64,000 bases of DNA from Brienomyrus brachyistius. Its lineage: Eukaryota; Chordata; Actinopteri; Osteoglossiformes; Mormyridae. The stretch is from assembly GCF_023856365.1 (NCBI RefSeq), contig NC_064538.1, positions 8,977,435 through 9,041,434 on the forward strand, in the 5' to 3' direction. Below, in pieces: positions 15,165 through 28,675 of this stretch. Numbering within the stretch: position 1 is the stretch's first letter; every line of letters starts with the position of its first letter. The position numbers and the translations under genes are program-made. The notes below the pieces were generated by a model. That model was given only the letters and a program-made list of their open reading frames with translations. It made no database searches and was not told where the DNA came from.

Positions 15165-18100
15165 CTATGACTCAGAAGGTGGGCGAGATGCCTCCTGCAG
15201 CAGGGATTTGTATATAGGGGAGCTGAGGAACCTGGGGTAGGAGTCTCTGTGCATGAGAGTGTAGATCTGAAGCTGAGCGTCCTCAAACGTGAAGGGAGTG
15301 GGCTCCTGCATCTTCTTGTTGATGACCTCCCTCACCCTGGAGTCGAGACTCACCTGGCATATGAGGGAATGAGAAAGAGTTGGAGGTTAAGATTCCAAAT
15401 TATATTTCATATTGCTTTCTCCATTTTGGAAGAAGAGGTCTGGCCTGATTTATGGATTATTTACTTATTAAAGTATGCTTATTCTAATCGATTATGTTCC
15501 CGCCATTCACATTTCAATGTAAACACAAACATTATAAAAACATTTTTTGTGTATGTGTTAATTTAGATTAATGAAGCATATGTAAATATTATAGCACAGA
15601 CTTTACAGTATGAGATATGAATGGACATCACAAGAAATCATGGGACTGTTTTGCTAGTTTATATTAAGTAAGAAATATGCGATCATATATACTGAAGATA
15701 GACAGGGATTTTCTGTTTCCCGAATGTTCACTTTACGCCACTTCGCTTTTCACGAAAGACCTACATTAGCACATTTTCGCTAACCGGTTTTTCATTATTA
15801 TGAAAAAAAGAAAAGTGAAAATGTGCCCTTGAGAGGTAAAGTGGGCTATCCCACATTTTTGACCCCTACCCCCTTTTTATTGAATATTTCCAACTGGATA
15901 AGTTGTTATTATCCAAGTCATACCTCTGTGCTACCTATGATATATATCAATTGTAGAGTATAGGCACACAGATTTTTTTGAAAAAATTTCAACTTTGGAG
16001 CTCATTTTCTCAAAACTTTGTTTTTGTGGGATAGCCCACTTTACCTCTCAAGGGCACAAATAGCATTTAGCATTTGTTTATCAGTGAGCCAGTTATAGAT
16101 ATTCAGTCAAGCGTCGCATAACGACGTTTCAGCCAGTGACAGACAGCAGATACAACGGTGGTCCCATAAGATTAAGATGAGGCTGAAAAGTTCCCATGGT
16201 CTCCGACCACGGTAATGTCACACAGCACAATGCAGTACTTATGTGTTTGTGGTGATGCTAGTGCACACAAAACTGCTGCGCTGCCAGCTGCATATGTATT
16301 CTCAGAAAGTATCTCTATTATTAATCTATTATTGTATCTGTATTGTATTGTATCTATTCATACATAATTTTGACTTTATATGAGCTGTGTATGTATTCCT
16401 GCTTTTACTATATATTATTGTTATTTGGGGTTTTATGTGTTATTTGATATGATTTGGTAGGTAAATTTTCGGGTCTGGGAATGCTCAAAATTTTTTCCCC
16501 ATAAAAATTTATAGTAAATACTTCTTTGCTTTGCGCCACATTAACTTATGAAAGATGTCATACGAATGTTCTATTTCCAGACAGCATGTGGGAAACCTGT
16601 TTCAAAATTTCTTTTACTTCTATTTACAGTCAGTAAATTTAAGTAAAACCAAAGTCAATACATTTGGACTTATGCAAAAAATATCTAAGCCACACAGACC
16701 TTTATCTATTCATTTATTTCATATGTGTTCTGAAGTATGCATAGATAGTACATGTTTTGTTTGTGTGATTTTTACCATAAAGTGTCTTCAGTGGTACAGT
16801 ATGGGAAGGTAAATCTGACTTACATAAAATCTTACTTACGTATGAGTTTGTGGAAAAGATTACAGAGAAATGTCCCCGACTTACGACCTATGTGATTTAT
16901 GACCACGCGCACATACAGTATAACCAAAATAAAAAAATAATAATAATTTAACAAAAACAAATAAAAGCAAAAATTAATTTTGGGTTGACCGAATGTCCAG
17001 CAGCGCTACCCTACCTAGTGTGTGCTGTGCACCGTACACCAGTAGAGAGAGCTGTCTGAGGAGCTCAGAAAGAAGATTATAGATAACTAGTGGTGTAACA
17101 AGATCTCATGTGACGAGATCTCACGATATTCCATGACAAGATTTCTTCTCGAAGTGAAAAGTGGTCTCACTGCAAATCAGCTGCTGTAAGCATGTAAGAT
17201 GCCGCAGACACATTTAAATCTTTTGTGTGGCAGCATTTTGGGAAATATGAACGGCGAAAGGGTGACAGACTAAACATGAACCATCTGTAATTATCCATCC
17301 ATCCATCCATTTTCCAAACCGCTTATCCTATTGGGTCGTGGGGGGTCCGGAGCCTATCCTGGAAGCAATGGGCACGAGGCAGGGAGCAACCAAGGATGGG
17401 GGGCCAGCCCATCGCAGGGCACACTCACACACCATTCACTCTCACATGCACATCTATGGGCAATTTAGCAACTCCAATTAGCCTCAGCATGTTTTTGGAC
17501 TGTGGGGGGAAACCGGAGTACCCGGAGGAATCCCCACGACGACATGGGAAGAACATGCAAACTCCACACACATGTAACCCAGGCGGAGACTCGAACCTGG
17601 GTCCCAGAGGTGTGAGGCAACAGTGCTAACCACTGCACCACTATGCCGCCCCCCTTTTGTCCACCCGTGTATATACACTATTGTCCCCAAAGTATCAGGA
17701 CCCCTTCCTTTACACACACATGAACTTTATTGACATCCCATTCTTAATACATAGGCTTTAATATGGAGTTGGCCCACCCTTTACAGCTATAACAGCTCCA
17801 ACTTTTCTAGGAAGACTGTCCACAAGGTTTAGGAGTGTGTTAATGGGAATTTTTGACCATTCTTCCAGGAGAGCATTTGTGAGGTCAGGCACTGATGTTG
17901 TACAAGAAGGCCTGGCTCACAGTCTCCACTCTAATTTATCCCAAAGGTGTATTGGGTTGAACTGGGGTTCTGTGCAGGCCAGTTCAAGTTACTCCACACC
18001 AGGCTCACTCATGCATGTCCTTATGGACCTTGCTTTGTGCACTGGTGTGCAGTCATGTTGGAAAAGGAAGGGACCATCGTCAAACTGTCCCCACAAGGTT

Positions 18101-21100
18101 GGGAGCATGGAATTGTCCAAAATGGCTTTGAATGCCATTTTCACTGGAACTAAGGGACCAATCCAAACCCCTTAAAGACAACCCCACATCATAATCACCC
18201 CTCCACCAAACTTTGCACTTGGCACAATGCAGTCAGGCAAGTACCGTTCTCCTGGCAAGTGCCAATCTATATATATATCAAACTACCACCGTGTAGCACT
18301 AGTGCTTGTCATCTTAAGAGTTGAAACAAAAGCCGAACTGTACAATTATGGTTTTATCCAATATACAACAAATAAAGAAATTAAAAGGGTAACTTCTTAC
18401 ATACTGCAAAATAAAATAAATATACAAAGCGGAATCTGATTGCTTTCCTATAACGCCCAATATACAACATCCTAGTCATCTCCATTTAGTTCATCTCAGA
18501 TTTCAGAATCCATACTCAGCACATTGTTCACCCCCCCCCCCAAAAAAAAGAGATGGGTGGAAAAAAAAACTGTGTTGTTACAAAGTGACTCTTCATTAGA
18601 TAAAGGAGGCAGAACCGACAGCCAAACAGCACCGCTTATGAAAATGATGGATGCTGTTTAGACATGTGAGGAATACTGAACTTGATGAACCCTCCATCTC
18701 CTGGCAAGTTAAAGCAGTGTTCTGACTATTTATAGCCGGTTTGGTTGTGGGACGTGCTGAAATTTATAGTTTCCTGTACCCAGCCTTTGCTACGGAGCTG
18801 CTCTAAGGGCTTTTAGTTGAAAGCGGGATAAACAGAGACTCAGAGAGTCTCCAAGCTGTGAACTTTCCAGCTGAGAGCTGGAGGAGTAAGGAAACCTGAC
18901 AGACATCCCTTTGGGCGCAGTCTAAATAAAGGACTTATCTCAGACCCCTATGAAAAGGAAAAAAAAAAAAAACATAAAAATAAGTTACTTGCTTTGTCAA
19001 GAGAGATCGCCGACTTACACTGACAGGCTCCAAGAAACACCGGCGAACACAGAGCTTTCAAGTCTAGAACTTTAAATAGAACTTATATTTTTAATCTTCA
19101 ACTCAATTTTTCACAGTAACAAAGGCTCAGTTGGGGGGTTGGGGGGAGTCTGATCTTCAGAAGGCTGACTAATTGTAGGTCTGACTTTGGCAGGGCTGTG
19201 ATTTGTCTTCATTTATCAGACGCCAGGCTATTGTTTCTGGGCCGCTATCAAGGAATCCCCTGCCCTCGACAGAGCCTGACAGCGTGAATCCCCAGCGGAC
19301 TAACCCAGGGAAAGTATGCCTTCCTCTTCAGCGGATACTGTACACACAATGGCACGCCAGGATAGAAATGCACACGACGTGGCAGCACTGTGTGCAGTGT
19401 TAGAGGCGGTCGTGATTTTGCCAGTACAGCTGCTGGTAATGAACGTGGGAGAGACCAAGAGACGGCTGGTTACACAGGGCAACAACTACATAATCTGCAG
19501 AATGTGCAGACTTTTGTTTTTGAGGAACTGATATTGTGAAGTGGGCCTTTTAGGGAAATTCAGCTCCGGAGTTTGTAATGTCAGCTCGGAGCACAGTGCA
19601 TTTATCCAAAGGGATGTGCATTACTCCTTTTTAAGATGTTTGGTGTAAAATAATGCAGTATGTGTAAGTACTGCGGCCAACTTAAAATTTTCCAGGTACG
19701 TGGGAGTCGAAGAGGCAGTGATGTGACAGGGCAGGGGACAGTGAAGGCACAATCGTGGGTTTACTGTGATGTCATAAACACAACTGCAGTCACTCTTTCC
19801 TCCCAGGATGAAACAGGCCAGAGCTTTTTCCAGAAGCAGATACTTTGCTATTCAAGAGCAGCTGATTCTCCATTACTCCAAGCTGAATAAGAGGCAAGAA
19901 TTATAGCTGCTGGGAGCAATTTGAGAACTGCATTCATCCTGAGCATAAGGACTTAACCGAGAAAAATGCAAACCACCATAAATGCAGAGCCTAACGGCTA
20001 GAATCAAACCCGGTATTGCTGGAATTACTTATTCAAATGCCTGGAGAAACGAAAAAGAAACATAATTCATTTGCATTTGTTATTGCTGGAAATCTTGCCT
20101 TCTTGACTATTGTGTCATTCCAGAAGGTACCATAAGGTTCTGCTCTTTGGGTGTCTTTTTCAATAGACATATTATTGCACATTGAACCATGAAAAGCCAT
20201 GAATGTTTCAGCTCTGTTCCAGACCTGAAACCATTAAGAACCATATCAATGTAGACTGCAATAAACAGGGCATTACTGACTAATTTTTTGTTCGCCTACA
20301 ATGGCTAGGTCAAATGTTATATTTTTGTGAATTCTAAAGCGAGCAGAAGATTAACTGATCTCCAAAAGGAATAGAATTAAAGAAACATTATTTTCAACAT
20401 TTTAAGGAGGTTTAGTATATTATTTTTGTTTTGTACAATTTTAAATTGGAAAAAAACTAAAGGAGCTCCATGCGAAATTTTGGGCACTTCCAGAGATTTG
20501 AGGTATCAGGCCTTAACGATCTTGGTAATGATCTATGGCTTGTTCACAATCATCATTAAGTAAGGCCAGGTGTTGCAAATTTCAAAGCTTTATAAATACT
20601 CTGACTCCTCAATCCTTGTCCCAGCAATTAGCTACCATTGGCTCCTCTGAGCAGCTGCCTAGCAATAATAGTAATAGTAATAGTAACAGTAATAGTAGTA
20701 GTAATAGTAGTAGTAGTAGTAGTAGTAGTCGTAGTAGTCATAATAATTAAATAAAATGATTGATGTCACAAAGCAGAAGAAGGCTACAAGATGATACCAG
20801 GAAACCTGGTATCTAATGTTCCCTGGTAGCTCTTTCCTCAGTTCGTAATGTGATTAAGAAATGGCAGTTTCAGAAATGGTCAACATCAAGTTGAGATCTG
20901 GGCTCATAGGATTGCTAGAAAGGCACATCAAAACCCCTGTTTGACTGCAAAAGACCTTCAGGAAGACTTAGCAGACTCTGGGGTGGTGGTGCACTGTTCT
21001 ACTGCGCAGTGTCATGCCCGGCTCGTCCGCTCCTCCTGTGTGCCACGCCCCCTGATTACCCACGTGTTTTCTCCCGATTGTACCCAGCTGTATCTAGTTC

Positions 21101-24100
21101 ATTTGCTCAGTCCTGTGTATTTCAGTCCGTGTCTTACCCGAGTCCTTTGTCCGTCATTGATGTTTGTGAGAGTCAAAGCCTGTTTCCCGTCCTGTTCCTG
21201 AGAATAAACGCCCGTTTTCCCCGTATCCCGCTTGCTTGCCTGCTCCTTCCGCACGATCGCCGCTCTGCTCGCGATCGCTGCCTTGTCTCCCGTGACACGC
21301 AGCGATGCCTCCACAAATTATTACCTTTATGGAAGAGTCATCAGAAGAAAGCATTTCCTTTCTCCTCACTACAAAATTCAGCATCAGAAGTTTGCAAATG
21401 AACATGAAGATGAAAAGAGGACGGCTTCTACAAGATAACGGTCCTAAGCACACCTCAAAATCAACAATATACTATCTTAAGAGGCACAAACTAAAGGTTC
21501 CCTGACCTAAACATCATTAGGTAGGTTTCCAAAGAAGAGATTTTATGTGCAAAAGCAACTTAACATTAAAAAGTGGTCAATGGAAACTTTTTCCATTTAG
21601 TTTTACTGGATAAAGTCAAGCTGTTGACATTTGGCAAACTACCATGGAAACATTTTTTACAAGACAGAATGGTATTTACGCAAAAGTTCTGACAGGTGAC
21701 AGGAGTTATATCGTGCATCTTTCCTACAGCAAACACAAACTTGCACACTTGCGCAAATGGAGCAGTGGACTGTTGTTTTGCTGACACCGAAAGTTTATCT
21801 CATGCTCTATACTCAGTGCAGGTTGCCAGTTTGTACATAGCAATTGTGATGCGCTTCTGGGTTGAAACTGGTGGTTGATGGCTGCCTATTACTGGCCCAA
21901 TAAAAGGTCCTATGTGCCGGCATTTCAAATATAAAACTGAATTTGTCAAAACTGACTGAGATCGTAAAATGTTTAAGCCAGAGGTTTGGTGTAGTGGATT
22001 ATAAACATGTACAGACTAATTTATCTAATGAAATTATTTTAACAATGCTCATTAATTCCCTGTATCGGCAGTCTTCAGGTTATGAACGCGTCCCATTCCC
22101 CAAGTCTGTCTTTAGCCCTCTGGAGATGGCTATCCCACCCGTGGTATAAAACAAAAATTTTGCCAAACCATTTAACAAACTCCACAGGTTTTTGTCATAG
22201 AAACATTTAAAAACTGTCCCCAGAAACTTACTGTTGAAATATACATAGGTAGAAACTAAATATATTTTTAGAGCTTTGTAAAGAGAATAAAGTCGAGTGT
22301 CCTGAAGTAGCGCTGATCGCCCAGCTATTTGCAAATATTCATATGATAACGATATGATAATCACAGGGATGTTATTGGGTCAAGAAAACACATGAAAATG
22401 CCCACAAAAAGAGCACATGTCTGGATTTTGTTTATACTGACTGGGGACCTGCAACCCTTTATTTTGTGATTTGAGAGAGAAAATGCGGTGAAAATTCATG
22501 GATAACTACAAATTCGGGTAAGCAGTAACTCTGTAAATGACAAAATTTCACTTGTTTTCTAATTTTGATTGCTACTGTAAAAACGTGTCTTTATAAATAG
22601 ATGCAAACTGTTGGTAACTAGGTTGTTCTTTTAGCGTTTTTCATTATTATGAGATTTTTTGGCAAGTATAAAGCAATCATTTTGTTTACCTTACGTTTCT
22701 CGTGGTAAATAGCTTAAAATAGTATTGATTGTATTTGCTGGAAAAAAATATTTTACTTAAAATATTAACCTTTGCAGTAAAAACATTTGTAAAATGTACA
22801 TAAATGATGCAACGGTGGTAGATTTCCCAAAGGCATAGTTGCTGATTACGTTAGCTACTTACAGCTTTAGATCCACACAGCTGAATCTAAGTTGCTGAAG
22901 GGGGCTTTTGGGAAATGTGCCCCAGTTCAGCAGTAAAATGTAAATATATTTTGCGGAGTATTCTATTGTGGCGTTTAGCAAAACAAAGCAAAAACAAAAA
23001 TAAAAAAGATGGTTTCCGAACAAAATGGCCTTCTTATTGTAGCCATAAAGACACTGCACACAAATAACCACACTCTCACTGCATGTAATGGAGACACACG
23101 AGGTCTGACGCTGGACTGTAAGGTACACGCATGATAGCTACTTACAGCGAACACAGAAGCATGCGAGTAACTGGCACAGATCGGGGCACATACAGGTAAC
23201 ACACTTACAGGTAAACATAAACTGAAGACACAGCCCAAATATTTAGAACGCCAAAATCGAACAGGGCTATGTGCATGCTGGGATATGGTAATAGGATCTG
23301 CTATGCGGAGCCATGTCACCCACGGTACAATATTATTATACATACAAAAACTCCTTGGAAGTACAAAGCATATGATGTGTACCTTTGCCTTCAACCCAAT
23401 AGAAACTGTTTTGAAATGTGTGTGTGTTTGTGTGTATGCACGCATAAAAATACAACTGCTACAGTCATGGTGTACTTTCGTCAACCATGACCAAGATTCT
23501 GCTTGTTTTGAGTTTCATTTTTGAATTTCAGCACCTTGATCCGGGGCCCTCAACCACGATAGAAGAACAACTGGAACAAAATGAATCCAGCCTGATCCTG
23601 CTTTGTATGGTAGAGATAAAATGGCTTAAATTTCTTTTCAAGAACTATATACGGGTTAATTTAAAAATATGAGGTTTTAACTTTTATTATGTTATATACT
23701 TTTGTTGGTCTATGACAAGTAATGTTATAAAATTCTAGATCCTATTTCCAGAGCTAATGTAAGTTTTATGGATTTTCCTGGACCTGTATGTCAAACGAAA
23801 ACATGCAGATGAAAGACATTTTTACCTCTTTGGGTGAGAGTATTGAGATGTAATTCTCATAGATCATCCGTGCCTTGTCTTCAATGTCGGTTTTGTGTAT
23901 CTCCTTCTTGAGGTCCTCGCAGGCCATCCAGAACAGCATGTTCTCCTCACTGTACTCAGTCCTTAAGAATTCCCTGAAGACGTTTCGACCAGCCGGGTTC
24001 TTCATCATCTTGTCGAAGGAGTGCGCCCACAGCCGCATCTCATCTACCGTTGGTTTGGCGCTGTAGATGCAGGAAGACCACGGATAAACCTCAATCCCCA

Positions 24101-27100
24101 GGACAAACAACCGAAAAACCAGACAGATCCCAAACATTACCACCCCTATGACAACGTTAAAGACCCCACAAAGCATTGACCTATACCCATCCACACAGAC
24201 ATACTCTAACAGGAACCTCACTCACCACACAGGAACATGTTACACCCACATGACAAAAACACCATGCAACTGCATACCTGTGATTCTGGTTGACTACAAG
24301 TAAAAGAATAGGGGGGCTGAAGGAGACCTTCCTGACCCGTTATGAGAGAGCGGGGGAACCGGCGTTAGTGTCTGGCATGTGTGTGTGCACTAGTATGTGT
24401 GTGTGCGTGTGTGCACTCACCAAGGTTCACAGTTTGGTATGGTCTCCAGCTTGGTCTCCAGGGACTTCCTTCTGGTCTGATTGTCGTCTTCATTCCTAAC
24501 AGTAAGACTGAAAGGTGGTGAAATGGCATTGAGAAATAACTGCACAGCCTATGCCTCAAGTCTGGTCAGACTCTGCTGAACACACACACACACAAAGATG
24601 CTCGCATGTGCACATGACTGTAGACAGACGCATGCAGACATGCATCAAGACACATGCATGTGCATGGACACCAAAAAAAATCTCCAGAGTACGAAAACCC
24701 CCCCCTTTTACAAAACAGTACAATTATCAATGTACAACATTCAGACATGTAACACCAAAACAGCAGGGCTACATAACCAAGATATTTTTCTTCTTCTTCT
24801 TTGATCTCCTTCACATTTACTCATCATGACACCTCTTGGTTCCTCCCTTCCTGTTTGCTTCTGAATCAGTTTTAACAGAAGGCGGAGTGACAGTTTCTGT
24901 TATACTTAAGCAGGACATGTGTATAGAGCGACTGAGAACATTATCTGAAGCAACTAAAAGCCAGTGGGCAAAGGGTAGGCTGTAGGAGCATGGGGCACTG
25001 GGGCCTCTCTGGTCTTGCATGCGTCAGTAGGCGCTAGACTCTGCAGGGTCATGTGACTGGCGGTTTAGACACTCGTACTGTCAGACGGCCATGCTTTTCT
25101 CCACCAGTTGTTTTCCGGAAACGCAAAAACACGAGAAACGGATCCTGTTTTCTGGCGCCTCCTCCCTGCAAGACGGTTGCCCCCACCCTGGCTCCAGCAG
25201 GGTTTCTGCATATCCCTTAATGCCAAACGAAACCCCCCCCCCCCCCCGTAACCTCAGAGTGTACCTGCCGGCTCCTTTCACCACCAGCCACAGACGGTGC
25301 TGTTAAACAGTAAATGTGAAAGACGAAAATGACAGTCAGGAGAAGCAATGCCTGTTACACCTTAACAACGATCAAACAGGATGTTCTTACACTCATGGAA
25401 CTTTTTCCTGAGTATTACAACCTGATTACGGCAGTTAGTGAGACCAAACCTTTCACACCACTGCAAAACCTAAATATCACTCTAACTGGATATCTTTAGA
25501 TGAGGGGGGGGGGGTATAAAACTAAAGCTTAAACTGCATTTAATCTCTCAATCTGCAGGAATTAAATGCCCCGTATGCTGGCAATATTCTAATGTTTTAC
25601 TTTAATTGAGACAGAAAATGTTTTCTTCCCTTGTGGAATGTGCTGTCTGTAACTGGGCAGGTGACTCTGAACGTGTGAGCGTGACACGTTGTTTTGCGAG
25701 TGTGTGACACACGAGGAGCCATTCCTGATGAGATTTGTGTGCGCAGGACCACTGGGGTGTCAGCACAGTGCCTAGCATGCAAAGCTTCTGGTGAAAACAG
25801 AGGGCAGATCACAGGCGGGGGGCAGGAATGACGCCATGCCACTGGGACCAGCTGCCATGTTAGGTCCTGTACTTTCTACAAGTGTAGTTTATTTCACCTT
25901 CCCATCAAAGAGGAACAATAAAACTGGAAAAATTTCAGGAAAAATAAAACTGACATCCAGCCACTCAACATTGCCGGGGCTTTTGAGGAGAGGGTCCCGG
26001 TGTTCAGGTTCCTGGGTATTGAGTTGGAGGATGACCTGACCTGGAGTGTGAACACCAAGGAGCTACTAAAGAAGGTGCAGCAGAGACCGTATTTTCTGAG
26101 AATCTTCAGAAAGAAGAGTCTTCCCAAAAATCTGCTCCTTGCCTTTTATCACTGTTCCACCGAGAGCGTACTTCCATGCGGACTCTGCGTGAGGTACGGC
26201 AGCTGCACTTCCTCAGACGTGAAAGCTCTCCACGGGGTCATCAGGGCAGCGGAGAAAACAATTGGCTGCCATCTCCCCACCCTGGTACAAATCTACACCT
26301 CCCGATGCCAGAGAAACAGCTAAGGACATTTCATAGGATTCATCACATCCCGGGTCACCATCTCTTTCAGCTTTTGCCATCAGGCAAGAGATACAGAGCC
26401 ATGAAAACCAGGACAAATCGCCTGAAAAATGGTTTTTATCCAAAAGCAATCATGGCTTTAAATGCAAAACATAACGGCTAATTTCTTATATTTCATCAAT
26501 GCAGTCTGTATATTCAGTGTGATCTGTATAGTAAATGCAGTATTCAGTGCAATTTGTAATTTACCGCAATATTCAGTGCAATTTGTATATTTGTAATATT
26601 TTATTACTCTTTTTATGCCTCACATTGAGTCGAATTGCATTTTCAGTTTCGTTGTCCAAGTGACAATGACAATAAAGATTATCTTTATCTTTAACATAAA
26701 CATGAATTAACTATAGTTAGTGAGATGGTTTTTCTCAATGTCTTCGTCTGCTTCCAGGTTACGTAGGTGACGTACTGTGGAACAGAGACCCTGTGCATGT
26801 GAAAGAGCCTGTGTTTCACAGAACACTTCATTCTGGCCATATGAAGGGATGCAGAAACATGGCCAATCAAGGAGGGGTGCATAAAGAGCACGATCAATGA
26901 GGAAAACAATACACAGACATCCGGCCAAGGGTCCAGCGCACGCATTTCACACATACTCCAAATAAAAGAGTAATGAAAATGTAAACATGCAGAGTCACGC
27001 TCACTGCATGGCGCAGCCCGGGCGGTGGTGGCGGGATGCGGGGCGCAGAAGGAGGGGCGCAGAAGGAGGGGGGCGTCAGCGGCAGACATACCATGAGCAG

Positions 27101-28635
27101 CTACAGCAGCAGCACCAGCAGAAACAGCAGGCATTGGGCCGCTGCGTGGGGCCCCTCCGGGCCCTGCTGGGAGACGTCTCGCTCCGCACCATGGGGCTCT
27201 CTCGCTCTGCCGGGACAGGACCTGTGTACTGAAACATGGGCGTGGGTCAGCCGCGTGCTGCCCTACCCTGGACCCCGTCATGTCACCTATAGCAGGAACA
27301 TTCCAGCAATGTCACAAACACCATACTTACCGAGATGGAGACATTACTGACAGGGCCGGTCAGTCCTATAGGCCAGTGGGTTTCAAACTGTTTGTTTGAA
27401 GACCACCAAAAAGCTGTGGTCCAGTCTCCTGATCCTTTTCTTTTCCGACCCACATATCTCACACCAAAGGCATTGTTTGAGGAGTGACCATTCTTATCCA
27501 GAAAGGGCTGCTGTGTATGCAGGTTACTAATTAGAGGGCTGATTGGCTGAAGAGCCCTCACACCTTGGTTTGAACAGCTGACCTAAAGGTTATCCCACAA
27601 ACCTGCATACACACCGGCCCTCTGCGGATAAGACTGCCCACCTCTGTTCTATTTTATGAGTATTCAACAATAAAATCGGCTGACCCAAGTGGGGGGAGGC
27701 TGTCCCCCTTGATTAAATTCACCAAGAGGGTGGAAGGGGGACAATTCTGGGGAGGGTTTAAAAGTTTTTTTTAGATTATTCAGAAGAACATCACGTGACT
27801 CACAGTTTGAGAACCACTGCTACAGTGTAGGTGTCAGAGGTTTCTTCCTGGGGTTCTCACTTCAGAGGGCTGCTGACTTAGCCAGCCACATGCCACACAG
27901 TCTAAGACAAAGTAAACTGGCTTGGTTGCAATGAGGAGCTCCAACTTCTTAGCCAGGCGATTTCACTTTGTCTGAAATGCTGCATGCCGTGAGTGAAATT
28001 GCATGGCTAAACCAGCACCCCTAGAAGTACTTTCGCCCTCTGCATTGCTGGCACAGGACGGCTATGTGACGTGTAGGGGAGAGGAAATGTGTCAAGGACA
28101 CTGTTAGGCTAGCATGGCATAACCAGAAAATTTTTAATAGGGCAGTCACATGATTCATTTTTTAAAATAGCAATTAATCACACATCTTACCAATTAACTG
28201 CATACAAAATCAAGTTGCAACACGACCAAAACAATATTATAGTTTATATATTCTATATATTTGCTCAAACTATTCTCCCATTGGGTGAAATCAAAATCAC
28301 AGCAATTAAAGTTAACGTGATCAAATAAATAATAATATGTTATGACTTGGCCCCACAGGGTGCGCTTAGTCCCTGCTTACAGTCCCCATGAAACACCAGG
28401 TAACACAGGAATCATTAATGTAGTTGTATGATTAAGTGAGCTCTCTTGTTCTGGAATAGTACAAGCAAACCTGGTGCAGTGGAGATAAAATAGGATGACC
28501 AGTAACAACGTGGATGAATATAATCAGCACGAGGATGAACAAGCTATTGTGAAGGCCTGAAGCTCCAGAGAGAAGATGGAAAGTCCATATAGTTGGCAGG
28601 AGTTCACATTGACATTACTGTTCCTAATAATAATA

Positions 28636-28675
<40 letters not shown>

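Larger units (their letters stand above)
20550..21525 (+). mobile_element. Internally deleted Tc1-like transposon, second family
   Basis: Fragments in order match a common fish Tc1-type transposase gene, as judged from memory: aatactctgactcctcaa, tcctcagttcgtaatgtgat, attgctagaaaggcacatca, tgcaaaagaccttcaggaag, atggaagagtcatcagaaga, and near the end ctgacctaaacatcat. The catalytic middle is deleted. A microsatellite (20663-20757) and a 285-bp insertion (21012-21296) interrupt it. No functional frame remains. Confidence 0.75.

Noticed and set aside
17837..18175. 112-codon open frame on +
   Set aside because: It is antisense to a decayed Tc1 transposase region.
20535..20750. Ser/Asn-repeat protein
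   Set aside because: It is translation of an AGT/AAT microsatellite inside a Tc1 relic.
22975..23484. 169-codon open frame on the - strand within an RGS19 intron
   Set aside because: No recognisable domain, unusual composition and no supporting splice pattern. It lies between two well-placed RGS19 exons in the same strand's intron.
26691..27281. 196-codon open frame on the - strand
   Set aside because: It overlaps the RGS19 exon in another frame, without family similarity, and runs into intron sequence.
26987..27350. Gln/Ser-rich open frames on the + strand
   Set aside because: They are the antisense of the RGS19 cysteine-string exon; repeated TGC codons read as GCA/CAG on the other strand.
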